NCBI GenBank assembly: GCA_038501625.1
Contig: JAZAYU010000012.1
Coordinates: 3,844,001-3,908,000 of the forward strand
Reading direction: 5' to 3'
DNA: 64,000 nucleotides
From: Corbicula japonica
Taxonomy: Eukaryota > Mollusca > Bivalvia > Venerida > Cyrenidae
The stretch's first letter is position 1, and every line of letters begins with the position of its first letter. This document shows, in pieces, positions 46,801-58,605 of the stretch. Under the pieces are notes generated by a model that saw nothing but the letters and a program-made list of their open reading frames with translations, searched no databases and was not told the origin of the DNA. Position numbers and translations under genes: made by a program.

Positions 46801-49800
46801 ACAAGCTCTTTCGTTTTATCATTTTCTTTTTACGCGCTTCATCATCTGAAAGGAGAAAATTGCAAACTTGATGTGTTTTAATCCATTATAACCATTAGTA
46901 GAAATGTTTACCTTAACAACAGAATCAGAAAGAATGTTTTATTTCAAGTAAGTATAAATAGATTTATTGACAGGTAATTTTCCTCTGTAGTGATAGAAAA
47001 TACACTTGCCTAAAGTTATTATTATATATATAAACAAGTGAAATATGCATATCAGGAATGGCCACATCCAGCAGACACAGCCTCCCCTCACAGCCAAAAA
47101 GTAGAGAGGAAAAGAGAGCATGGTATTACAATAATCAGTTTCAAAATCGATGTCACAAACAATTAACGAATATAGTCATCATTGCATGTTAGTTTCCTTT
47201 CTTCCATATGTCAAGTGAGGTTGTGAAAAGAACTGCATGCATGCACACGCATGAACATACGAACATGCGTAGGAACTAGCATGTACTACATAGCGCATGT
47301 GAATTCACTTACATGCGAAATCATGTTTTTGAAAAATACTACATTGTAATTGGTTAAAAAATAAATTCAACCTTACAACCTTACAAAGCTGCTCTGGCAC
47401 AATAAAAGCTTGAAAATCTCATGCATTTCTATTAATGGTAGTTGAGAAATTTGAATAGAGGTGGCAGAACCATACGATTTATCTATACTCAATAATTAAA
47501 ATCGGTTCCAGCGAAGATGAAACAGAAAGAGCTGGCAAGTCTGATGACTACTCGGACACAGACACAGCAGACAAGTTATATTGTGTATTCTCTTCATTTC
47601 AGAGTATTATTACGATGTATTAAAAAAAGTAAAGTGAATGAAATAATTTGTATATATAGTAACAAAATAAAAATTACTGTAGTAAACAGTAATCACCCTA
47701 AGTCCTGGGACAGTTAAAAATAATTAAAAATTTTTGTGTCACAATATTTAGGGTCACAAAAAATTATTTAATAAACTAAACGGGTTTTCAGTTGAACACT
47801 TGTGTCGCCCTCTGGGACAATGTAAAAAAAAAATGCAAGTACAAAAATGGGCATAACTCCATCGAATTTGACTTTGACATTCGGCATCATCATGAGCGTG
47901 TTGTCATTAGCAATATAATTTGAAAGTTTCATGAAGAAATATTGAGAAATGGCCAAGTTATAGCCAAAGTTAAGTTTTCGCGTCAAAATCCAAGTACAAA
48001 AAAGGGAATAACTCAATCAAATGTGACCTTGACCTAAAGAATTTGTCATCATCATTGAGCGTGTTGTCATAAGCAATATAATTTGAAAGTTTCATGAAGA
48101 AATATTGAGAGATTGCAAGGTTATAGCCAACGTTCAGTTTTTGCATCAAAATACAAGTACATAAATGGACATAACTCCATCAAAATTGACTTTGACCTAA
48201 AGAATTTGGCATCATCATGATCGTGTTGTCATAAGCAATATAATTTGAAAGTTTCATGAAGAAATATTGAGAAATAGCAAATTTATAGCCAACGTTAAGT
48301 TTTTGTGTCAAAATCCAAGTACATAAATGGACATAACTCCATCAAATTTGACCTTGACCTAAAGAATTCGGCATCATCATGAGCGTGTTGTCATAAGCAA
48401 TATAATTTGAAAGTTTCATGAAGAAATAAGAAATGGCAAAGTTATAGCCAACGTTAAGTTTTCGTGACAGACAGACGGACAAAGCGCTCCCTATGTATCG
48501 CCATTACTTTGAAAGGGCAACAAAAAAGTGTCCCTAAATGTTTGGTGGCGTTGATTTGTATGAATGCAACAGTAATGTCTAAAAACTAGGGATGTCAACG
48601 GATACCATTTTTGGTATCCGGATATCCGTATATACTATTCGGATACTATCCGGATAACCATATAGATCTGCGACTTCGTCTGTTATGTGATGACGTCAAT
48701 ATTCCCTCCTTTTTCAACGCATATAATTGAACTTCGGATCTACGAAAACTTGTCAAAAGATACTTGAAGGAATAATAAGTTTTGAGTGTTTTGTTTCTGC
48801 CAAGTGTCGCCATATATACTAAGCGCTGTGTTTCTATTAATCGATAGTATTCTTGATTTTATTTTAACTCTTGAAATTTATTCACGCGATTTGACCAGGG
48901 CGAAGGTAACTCACGATGAAAATTGAGTGGACTCTTGTTGATTTCTTTTTATGCAATTAAATTATTAAATTATTAAACTCGTTTTTGTTCTTTTGCATAC
49001 GACTTTTGCATTAAATTTTCAAGGTTTTTCTCTGTCCATCTATTTTTCTGCAAAGCGTAGTACTTTGAATAAAAATTGTGTACCGTTCGCACATCTAGAT
49101 ACGTTTTTGATCTTAGCTGTGACATTGAGATTTATTTGGTACGTTCCAGAGACTATGCATGTATTTGCCAAATTACACAAAGTAAAAATGAACAACAAAT
49201 ACACAATATTTTAACAAACGCACAATATTTTATAATTTATTCATTATTATTTCATTCGCCGTTATCAACTTTATTTGATCGAAATTACATCAAATATTTA
49301 TCTGCAAAATAACAATCAAGATATTTGACAGTGAACGTGACAGCATTACGGGGACATTGGTAAACTTAATGGACAATAATTGACAGCGCTGGTTTGAAGA
49401 CAATCACATTATCAATATTACTTGTGGATTACTATGAATGACAAACAATGGTCCTGACCACCTGGATGATTGCAAAGAGGATGCAGTTTTTGCACCTCTG
49501 ATCTGTTAAACAAACACCGCGTTATTTCTTGTGGCAGCTTTATGACATTCAATATACAGTCTCAAATTATCTAATTGTGACATCTGAACAGGTGTTTAGA
49601 AGCAATAAATGACGCATTTTGTACTGTTTAAGATGGTTTTTTTTACTCATTTTTACGAATATTCGGATATGAAATTAGTATCCGGATACTGACTTAGTAT
49701 CCGGATATTCGGATATTCGTTGACATCCCTACTAAAAACCTTAACCGATTAACAGTTACATAGATAATACAAAATCAAACAATTGAAATATTTTGTAATT

Positions 49801-52800
49801 ATTTTTTTATGTCTACAGTTTGGAGAATAAAAATTTATTTTATGCTTTTCAGTAAATTATAGAATTTTCCTGGTGAAATAAAAGTGGTATTTCACTGTTT
49901 TCAAACAGAATTTTAGAATGAAATAATACAAAAATACAATTATCAAAAGTAGAGTTAGCCATCTGGTGTGAAAAATAACTGAACAATCAACACAACAGTG
50001 AAACAATTTGTTTCTGCATACCCTCTTTATTCTGGATATCTCATAATATCGACAGCCTCCCATTTAGCATGTAGATCTTTTCTCTTTCTCCATGAAGACA
50101 AAATAAATACAGCTGAATTTCAATAACGTTCCAATAAAATGTGTAAAAATGAACAACAACATGACCCTTTCCAGCTTTTCCGTGAATTCATTTTAAAAGA
50201 AGACCTTGATTTATAAAGAAAATGAGCTATTAACAGTTTCCGTACAGGCCGTACTGTTTTGTGTATGTAAAATGTTACATTTTCATAGCAGGCCTGAACA
50301 AAAATAAAGGTTTTTAAAAAGGCTCCAATCTATGGAAATAAATGCCTTTTAGGGTAAAATATTTTAAAAAAAGATTAAATAAAGGAATTTATGTTGAAAT
50401 TCTTGTTGAAAAACTCGTAATATATTTGGTTATTTACAAAAAAAAGTTGATTTTTATATGGCAAAATTTTTTTTTCAGAAATAGGCATAATTGATATTAG
50501 TTTCATACTGTCTTAATTATACATTATGACTGTTAAACAAGCAGTATCTTAATAACAACACTTAAAAGCGGGGAAGAAATACAGTAGTGCAATTATTACA
50601 TGCTTAAAATTGGCACGGCAAGCAGTCTGAACAGAAATATAGGTTTTGAGTAAAAAAATACAGGCTATTTTGCCATTTAAAGGCTTTTCTTGATGGTTTA
50701 AAGGTTTTAAAGGTGTCTCAAGTGTCTAAAGTGAAAAATACCGAGCCTAAAAGTGTCCCAACATATATGGATGCAAAAAATAATTATTTTTTATGAAAAA
50801 TAAGGGTGTCCCAATATTAAGGTTGTCCCAAGAATTAGTTTAATTAAGGTGAATTATATTATATAACAAAATAAATAAAAAAGGTAAAGATTTGTGCTTG
50901 AAAATAAAAAAGGCTCAAACCTATGCAAGCAATATTTTATATCCTGTTTGTGGATTACCAGTGAACGATCTTTCCACTGCACCAACATGACAAATACAAA
51001 AGTGCATTATTTGTCTTCAACTTTATAAAGTATCTAGTCAAATAACTAAGCATTTCTATATCAATTAGATTTTGATCCAGCTAGTAACCTCCTTAAACAC
51101 CTGTTGCACTGCAACACTTCGCAAGATGCCGACCAGGTTTTTTTGCCATGTGATGGCAGTTAGAACTGCCGTTCTAATCAAAAGACGCTGCATTTTACTT
51201 CGAATATAGGTTTCGCAGTTAATCAAATTGTTGTCGCAGTAGGTTCATTTCCCTTGCGGATGTTGAAACAATAACAAAAGGTGTGGCTTATAGTAAAACA
51301 ACCTGAAGGTGTGATTAACAATTAACAACGTTCTGTCATTTATACTTTCTTGCGCTACTTTTCAACGAAAATATCAGTTGCCGCACATCGTGTTTGATGT
51401 TTCGGTTGCAAGCCAAAAATCTAACTGAAATCAAAATTTGTAGTATCTTATACTTGCATTGATTTACCTCTTTGGTAAATGGATTTTCTATTATGTCACT
51501 CTCAAGTTATCTTTTAACAATAATTCTATTCTCTTCATCCAAAGCTTTTAGCTTGCTTTTATCATCTTAACTTGCCTTATCATCTTTTTTCTACTTATCC
51601 GTATACAGACTGTGTAAATAGGTTGAACAAAGTTTAACAAGTAAACTACTTTACTTGCAGAACAGTTCTTTTAAGCCCAGGATGTAAAGAAAATGTTAAA
51701 ATCTAATAATCTTGCTGAATTGTTTTTGCCAATTTCAGTTATTTCTGCACTTTCCAAATATAGTTTCAGACTTTGGACCAAGAAGTACATATGTTAAGCA
51801 ATTTAAAAAAAAACTGTGTACCGTAAGCATCAGTTCCTCCTAAGAGATCACTGCCAAAATGGGTCATGTGGTATAAAAATTCATCAAAATCAATTTCTCC
51901 ATTGCCATCTTTGTCCACCTTTTTGAGCACATCTTCTACTTCCTGTAATGTAATCTCGCTGTCTAAACTTTGCAGCTCTTCATACAGACTGGCTGCCGTG
52001 ATGAGGCCTGTCTTTGTCTGAACCAAGGAATTGAATAACTGAAATAAAACAATTTTATTTTAGGACTTGAAAAAATTGTCAATCAAGAGCTATTATTATC
52101 TTTTGCAAGGAATAGCTTTGCTGACAACATTACAAAGTTTTGTGACTACATTACCAATGTCAAAAGGTGTTTTCAGAAAGCTAATTTCTTAGATGATGTC
52201 ATAAAAGATCTTTGTAAAATATGTATGCCACCTAAACAGCCTGAAATTAATTTACTGTTACTGAACACATAAATCATTGTTATGGTAGACCAGGTTTTTG
52301 TATTGAAATTCACTGTGACCTTTGACCTACTGACCTCAATATCAACAGTGATCTTCTACACGTGGAAGTCTGTTTTTGGTAAATATGTATTTAAAAAAAA
52401 TAAAAAGGTATTGTTTTTTGGCTGTTTAAAAATGGCATGAAAAGTGAAAAAAAATAGTAAAAAGTCCAAACTGGTTGCTCAATATTTTTTCAGTATTTTT
52501 GAGTACAGAACTAAAAGGATTTTTGAAATCGGTCAACTGGATGCTGAAATATTGTCATATGTGCTATTTAAAAAAAAGGCATGTGAAATGAAAAAATTGT
52601 AAAGAATTAAAGTTCATAAAAAGACCAAAAGGGTTGCTCCATATGTTTGTACAGTCTTAACATTTATCAAAATTAATCAACTGCTACTCATTTGTGACAG
52701 AATAAAATTTTTATGAAGCTCTATTGACCAATATTTTGTACATAACAAGAATATTTATTTATGTGCTTAAAATACAACTGTTTCTTATTATTTAAATGTG

Positions 52801-55800
52801 CATTAAAATTTCTGTTAAAATACACGATGAATCATCAAAAATAAGTGCTTAAGAACTTGTGGTTTCTCATAGAAATGGAAAATGTCATATTTTTAAGAAA
52901 CTGTGTCACACTCTTGACTAACTTTATGTGCAGTGTAGTAAGAAAAAAGTTTCATTTAGGTCATTCCAGGTTGTCACAAATTAACAAAACATTATAAAGA
53001 CTTCCAGGAAAAAAAACTGCTCTAGTATTCATGTAAGAGATATGGCACAATATTGAAATATGTGCAGTATGACAAAGTTAGCAGATATTTTCTCAAGGGA
53101 GCTTAAGACAAATGAAATTAAATTGGAGGTGATAATGTTATAATTATTGGATCTAGAAACATTAAACTAAATGTTACTAAATAATTGTTGTATCATTGAT
53201 CTTAAAAGTCCCAAACATTTATAAAGCAAAGATGTATTGATTTTCTTAAATAAAATATTCTCCTTTGGGTTATAAATATTTGTGCTTGTGTTTAGTGAAG
53301 TAAATACGGTTGTATGTTATAATGGTAATGTTGTGCTATGTGACTTGGCGGGAGAATACAAGAGAGTTTCGAGGTGTAAGAATATATAAGGCAATAATGT
53401 TACTGTATCACAACTCGAGGTTTTCATATTTGCCAGTCATAAAACACCCACCCACCCACCAACCAGTCAGCTCTGCTTTGTTGAAGTGCCTGTGTCATTG
53501 AACTTGAAAATAATATTCACAAAGTTCTTAATGAGAAATTTGTTAAAACAACGTACAAGTTTATTGAAGATGCTTTATTTAATGAGGCCCATCTAATTTT
53601 TTTTTACTGCAAAGGTGTATAAACATGATAAAAGAAGTAAAATTATATTTTCACCATCAATATTTACAAATTATCAAGTAACTATAACGCTTATTCCAAT
53701 TGCTGTTAAAGCAGTCAGGCCTCTATTTCAACACTTCAGAAAATACAGCTGTTTTACAGTTACTCCTCTTGCTTTCCCCTTCATTGCTTAATCCCCCACA
53801 TTCCATTGACCATCAACAAAAATTGTCTTTAAGTTCATTATCTTCAACTATTCCTGAGACTTTTATAACAAACTTGTCTTGGTTTGTTTTTTTTAATGAA
53901 CCTCTGGATTGGCATTTAAGGTCACTGATCGTTTTCAGTGAATTTCTGCAATGCCTTGTGTTCAGAAACTCGTTTGATTGTGTTCCGATAACAATTCTAG
54001 TAATTATTAAGATTGGCAACGGACAGTATCATTCCTATGTGTCTGCCTCAACAAATACAACAAGATTCAAACATGATTAAATGTTTGTCATTATGCTCCT
54101 TTAACATTTTGAGAATATTGAGAGAGACAATTAAGTGACTGAAACTTATGGCATTTTTTCCAAGTGTTAAATGAAGTTAATGAACAATGAGATCACTTTA
54201 TCTATAAAACTGATATGAAATAGAGCAGTATTGAGATACTGTGCCCAAGATCATAAAACTAAATCTGGAGATCAGTCTCAAATCTCAAGGATCTGATTGG
54301 CTGAAATGGCGACTGGTCGCCATTTCAGCCAATCAGATGCTTGAGATTTGAGACTGATCTCCTGATTTAGTTTTATGATCTTGGGGCCAGGTCTCAATTT
54401 CAACCAGTCATTTTGCTTGATACAAGTCTTTAGTCGCAGTTATATGTGATGCACCAATAGAAAACCTATCTTACTCACTGTGATAAGTTTAGATCCTAAT
54501 CAGACTGTGTATTAACATGGTCAGAAAAGGATCTTAAGTGTTTTCTAGATGCATTAAGGATAATTTTCTGATGGAAAGGCAAACAATGTATACCCTGATA
54601 AGACTGCCCAGCTGGTCTACACAGGTTGCATAAGCTACAAGCCCCAATATGTTATGTTGTGTCACATTATTATGATATTATCTCGAGAATTAAGCCCCCT
54701 TACCTCTCTGCATGTAGCCAAAGTCTGTTCATCTATTTCCTCTGCAAACAAGTCTTGCGTGTCCTCAGAGCTCTGGGACTCAGAAACTGAAATCATATCT
54801 AACACAATTAATTTTTGTGCATCTGTTGCATCTATTGCTACTTTATCCAATTAAAAACACAGCAAATAAGAGTAAGGACAAAGGTCAGAATTTTTTTTTC
54901 ATATTAGTCTGGTTTGGTGGCTTTCAACGTTTCTTTTTTCATGTACTTAATGATCACAGTACATGTATATTGTTAGTACTCTGTGGCGGCTGTAAAATGT
55001 TGCCCCATACATTCAATCAGGGCTATTAACCCTTTCCTGTATAGATACACATCCGTGCCATCCGATCAGGATCTAAACTGTTCGCTTTTTATTCATTAGG
55101 TTATTTCTGACCAAAATGCCAACAGTGCAGATCCTGATCAGACGGCACGGATGTCCAAGCTGATCTGGATCTACACTGGTCACACGTGCATAAAAATGCA
55201 TATATCAAGGAAAGGGTTAACAACTACGCCATTCCTGTACTATTGAACTATTGAACATGTCAGGCCTAGGCTGTTAAGCATAATATTTGTGAAAATATTG
55301 AGTAATAACCAGAGCTAGGCAGCATGCACTTCAATATTCATTTCCATCACTGCTCTTGAACAGGCTAAATCAAACCGAGCATGCAATATTTTGATATTTT
55401 TATTCTTCTACTTATTTAAAGGTGAAATTGAATTTTATTTAGTTTACTCCATTGTAACATTAATAAACTTACGGACTCGGTGAGTGTATATTGAGAACAA
55501 AAGAAATTCTGCAAGTAATGTATGTCATCACAAAATAAATGTTTTATTGTTGAAATGGGTGGTAAATAAAAATGTTTAAGACAAGAAACTGTGTTCAGAA
55601 AATACATATGCCTCCAGTAGCAAAGTTTGTTATAACACAAATTTGGCAGGCGACGCCAAAAACAGGTCAATCAGAATGTTTTTTTCATTTTCTTGTTTTT
55701 AAAATCATTTGATAAAACAAACTTTTCTAAGTAAACTGCTTTTTATATCACTATTTTATCTATAATTTATTTATAATATTATTGTTTTCTATGTATACCC

Positions 55801-56157
55801 CAACACTTTTTGTTTTTTTACCAAAAGTAAATTGAGCAGAAACTCCTGACAATATGCACAACTAGGCTTGGTGACAAACGTTCCTGTGAAGTTTCAATGA
55901 AATCCCCCAAGTGAGTTTTGAAGCAAGGACAAGATTTTACCAGAGGAAGGACAGTCATCGGATTACTTCAGGGGCATAAACAAATTACAGTTTATTTCTA
56001 TACCAGCATTACCTTGCACGTTTTTAATGTCATCTGCTGCATGCTTTTCAGGGGAGCTAAGCTTTGAAAGTTGTACATCTTTAGTGGAAAAAGTGATGGT
56101 CTTCTGTCCTTGACTTCCTTTTCTCTGATCTTTGGATACTTGTTTCTTTGGTTCCAC
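43888..56157 (-). CDS. EF-hand calcium-binding protein, 5' end not found
   Basis: Exons on the minus strand: 56157-56013, 54786-54704, 52038-51822, 46845-46372, 44024-43888. Phases agree at all four joins and give 351 aa plus TGA. The first listed exon has no ATG and is preceded by TATATAG, so an initiating exon must lie upstream; I could not identify it. Residues 118-129 (DKDGNGEIDFDE) form a canonical EF-hand loop with D, D, N, E, D, E at positions 1, 3, 5, 7, 9 and 12. It is paired with a degenerate loop near 82-94. An acidic low-complexity linker precedes the pair. After it comes a basic helical region (about 150-222), then SDSPYAQPLF (223-232), a poly-Lys run (243-248) and a basic tail. 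The EF-hand followed by SDSPY resembles EFCAB3-type proteins, but only weakly. Binding of Ca2+ by the second loop is expected; the partner is unknown. Confidence 0.75.
44130..44165. repeat. TTAA/CCC MITE fragment
   Basis: GCTGCCTGATCTGGATCTAA only. Confidence 0.35.
44570..45505 (+). repeat. 49-60-bp minisatellite in the last intron of the EF-hand gene
   Basis: About 17 units of the type GACAACACACAGAAATGACA, CCACTTAAGCTTGAGCTGAT, GATAGTGTACTAAT. The right-hand units are the most alike. Two minus-strand open frames (45133-44924 and 45498-45178) are translations of this array. Confidence 0.9.
45765..45990 (-). mobile_element. tRNA-derived SINE with a mollusc-type central domain
   Basis: On the minus strand the head has an A box GAGTGGTTAAGG (45974-45963) and a B box GAGTTCGAAACC (45927-45916). 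The body then contains GGAAGCTTGCCAGCTAGC, GTCGGTGGTTCTACCAAGGT and GGGGTCTTCCTCCACCATG, words I know from the conserved central domain of mollusc SINEs. It lies in the last intron of the EF-hand gene, same strand. Confidence 0.75.
46206..46356. mobile_element. Foldback element, copy 2, next to a splice donor
   Basis: About 150-bp hairpin: CATGGAAACCAGTCTCAAAT reappears inverted at the far end, with almost no mismatches. It begins about 15 bp past the donor of EF-hand exon 46845-46372, inside the last intron. Confidence 0.88.
47031..47172 (-). repeat. 3' tail of the reverse-transcriptase element, copy 2
   Basis: Reverse complement of about 10400-10525: AAATATGCATATCAGGAATG, CAGCCTCCCCTCACAG and AGAGAGCATGGT match in order. 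Only the tail is present. Confidence 0.75.
47830..48490 (+). repeat. Four tandem copies of a ~160-bp dispersed repeat
   Basis: CATAACTCCATCAAATTTGA, GAGCGTGTTGTCATAAGCAA and GAAAGTTTCATGAAGAAATA recur four times, ending in GACAGACAGACGGACAAAGC. Confidence 0.85.
48587..49731. mobile_element. hAT-like non-autonomous element (1145 bp) with an 8-bp target duplication
   Basis: Ends are TAGGGATGTCAACG and its reverse complement, flanked by CTAAAAAC at 48579-48586 and 49732-49739. Sub-terminal ATCCGGATAC-type words are repeated at both ends. No transposase frame (longest about 75 codons). It lies in the EF-hand gene intron 46846-51821. Confidence 0.85.
49740..51821. other. Intron of the EF-hand gene, nothing further defined
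   Basis: AT-rich, with no ORF longer than about 70 codons and no clear repeat. Confidence 0.4.
52039..54240. other. Intron of the EF-hand gene, no supported feature
   Basis: The frame 53700-54080 (+) and the overlapping minus frame 54019-53813 carry no motif I know. The minus frame looks weakly protein-like (KFVIKVSGIVEDNELKDNF) and could be an old inserted fragment. Confidence 0.35.
54241..54390. mobile_element. Foldback element, copy 3
   Basis: GGAGATCAGTCTCAAATCTC inverted to GAGATTTGAGACTGATCTCC, around a CTGATTGGCTGAAATGGCGA core. Near-perfect hairpin. Confidence 0.88.
54901..55400 (+). repeat. Copy of the 35-kb repeat, split by a MITE
   Basis: TGGCGGCTGTAAAATG through CATTCAATCAGGG lies left of the MITE, and GAACAGGCTAAATCAAACCG lies right of it. 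Confidence 0.75.
55030..55216 (+). mobile_element. TTAA/CCC MITE nested in the 35-kb-type repeat
   Basis: Bounded by TTAA at 55026-55029 and 55217-55220, with CCCTTTCCTG and AAGGAAAGGG ends. Slightly shorter than other copies. Confidence 0.85.
55401..56012. other. Intron of the EF-hand gene, dispersed-repeat remnants
   Basis: 55835-55945 (CAATATGCACAACTAGGCTT, GTGAAGTTTCAATGAAATCC) is a decayed dispersed repeat; nothing else defined. Confidence 0.35.
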
Positions 56158-57493
56158 CTATATATCAAAATATGATTATTAGATGCTTATAAAAAGGCAG
56201 TCCTTGATACATGGATAGGAGCCTATGTGGTTTTCGTTACTTTCAAAACTGTATCTCATCTCTGTAAATTGGCAAAGTGCATTTTAAGAGTCCAATACAT
56301 TCCTCCTTGTACGTTCATCGATAAAAAAGAAAATTATCAAAATTTCCATAACGGCAAAGTGTTGTTAAAATTTCAATGAAACCTTGCCCAAATAATCGTT
56401 ATTAGTGTATCTTCTTACATATATAAAGAACAGTTAGAATAATAAAGAAAAAAAGCCAAACCTAAAAATTCTATAAGAAACTTGAAAATAAAATGTGGAT
56501 TTCATAAGAATTTTAATAATTAAAAAGAAAATGAAAATAAAATGTGGATTAAGAACAGTCAGTTTAAACATGCACTTTAGCTTATACAAGTAAGATGATA
56601 TAATAAACTAAATTTTCCCCAATTTTGATTTTTTTCCCCTTTTGACCAGTGTCCAGCATCTTCCCCTGTTCGTTTCTGACGCATCTGAAGTAATCATATT
56701 TCTAACTGTGCGTCAAAACAAGTGGTATGACGATACTGCAAATGGGGTAGAATCTAATTAAGCGGACCCCATATATTCAAAATAAAAAAAAACAGTGGCG
56801 TTTGAGCGAGAAAACCGGGGGTGTGGGGGTGGTAGCCCCCATTTAAACTTATCAGATAGAAGAGTCGCGATACTGTACCTTTTTAGGTTGTTTTCCAGCA
56901 AGCCTCAAAAATATAACACCGGCATCGACATTCTTCCCCGTTTTATTCGGGGTTTTCCCCGTTTTATCTGGGGAAGCGTTGCCCGACTGAATACGCGTAG
57001 TCTTATTTGACATTTTTAAAAAATATCGCGGGAATATTACTTCATTGTTGCAAACTACGTCGTGTTGCTAAGGCGTGCTTGATTAATAAAAATAAACATT
57101 TCCAACGATTAGCAAATGAACGCTCGGAGTTTATTATATCATTCATTTATATCGCTTGGAAAATGTACATTATTTTCGAACTCGCGTGTCACCTTTATAA
57201 AAAGGATCTGTTTAAATTCATTATTTCCATTAACACCTTTATGTAGTTCATGTAGTATCGATCGAAGCCCATTTGTTAAAAGTTTTCCCTAATTGGCATT
57301 ACGATTTTGATTACGTTATTGATTATACAGTTTTATTCAATTTGGCATTATATTGGCAATTACATTTATATTTTATCACATAAATTATATTTGTCACTAT
57401 ACTATTAACATTTATGCACTAGATCAACATTTATTTAAAACACAAACTGATCTAAAATTATAATAATACTATTTTTTTAAAAAAAAGTAATAT
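56158..57493. other. Upstream of the visible EF-hand exons
   Basis: Must hold, or lead to, the missing start exon of the EF-hand gene, but I cannot pick one out. The frame 56795-57010 is low-complexity and not supported. Confidence 0.35.
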
Positions 57494-57563
57494 ATGCGGA
57501 TCAGGAATCGTTACACTCACAAAACACAGCCTCCCCACGCAGCGAAAAAGAGAGAGAGTGGGA

Positions 57564-57633
<70 letters not shown>

Positions 57634-58005
57634 ATGTTTGTTATAAGTATGTCAAATAGGACGCCACAAACGATTAACGAAAAAGAAAACCTTTGGGGAT
57701 ACCGCCTTGGAACGGCCAGTGGCAAAACAAATTGCCACTGGGATTTTAAACAAGGTTCTAGGGTGCACTAACCTCACACTTGCCCCAACAGGTTCTTGTA
57801 TCACAAAACAAGTACAAGTTGTCTTGGGGAAATAACTCCAACCCACCCAACGGCTCAACAATGTTGCATGCAAAAGCACACAAACATATTTATAAGAAGA
57901 TAATTTAGCAAAGCCAAAGGGCGGGTACTCAATGATCTTACTGAGACCCGAGCTCCTGGAATAGAATCAGCAAGAACACGATGACAGGGATAAAAGAAAA
58001 CACAA
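57494..58005 (-). repeat. 3' tail of the reverse-transcriptase element, copy 3
   Basis: Reverse complement of about 10065-10525: ACCGCCTTGGAACGGCCAGT, TTGCCCCAACAGGTTCTTG and GGGCGGGTACTCAATGATCT match in order. No coding part. Confidence 0.85.
57551..57632 (+). repeat. (GA)n microsatellite
   Basis: About 80 bp of nearly pure GA. It stands where the tail copy at 10.45 kb has a short CT-rich stretch. Confidence 0.95.
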
Positions 58006-58254
58006 TTTAAAAACCCAAAATTTGCTTATTTGAAAACTAGATCTACTATGTGTTCTGTATTAGTAGTAGTACGTAATAGTGGTTCTGTACTAATTTAGGA
58101 TAGGCCAATAGCACTTTGCTATGAACTTGGACTGGCCAAGGTTTTTTTTAGCCTAGATTTGAAACAGAAAGTCTAGGTGCCTTAATAATACTTTCAACTA
58201 CAATTTCAATTTTCTACAGACATCAGTAACTTGAGTGCACCTTATAGACAGGGA

Positions 58255-58350
58255 CCCGGGTCTACAATAGATAAAAAAAAACGACTGAAAGCCACCGAAA
58301 CGAAAAATATCAAAATATTGCAGACTGATTGAGCCAATTCATGACCACTG
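58255..58350 (-). repeat. Fragment of the 35-kb repeat
   Basis: GAAAGCCACCGAAACG, AAATATCAAAATATTGCAG and TTGAGCCAATTCATGA are the reverse complement of its 3' part. Confidence 0.55.
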
Positions 58351-58605
58351 TTAAAAAGGCATAAAATTATACTGTCCAAGCCGACTAGCACCGGGTTGCC
58401 AGAAGTACGCACCGGTCTCAAAAATAGACCGGTGTAAACACATTGACCGGGTTGAGCATTGTTGAACATTGTTCCATTATCTACTGAGATGAATGAATCA
58501 AACAAACACATTTCGGAACGCTTTGGTTCCTATCTGTCACGACCTGTCAATTGAATGGCAGTATAATAATCACACTTCGTTCTAATTTTAATCCAAAACA
58601 ACAGG

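Noticed and set aside
53700..54080. 126-codon frame and its opposite-strand partner as a gene
   Set aside because: No domain, no splice sites that fit neighbouring exons, and both strands are open over the same stretch, as expected by chance or from an old fragment.
57501..57725. Minus-strand frame with a long Leu-Ser repeat resembling a membrane segment
   Set aside because: It is the translation of the GA microsatellite in a retroelement tail.
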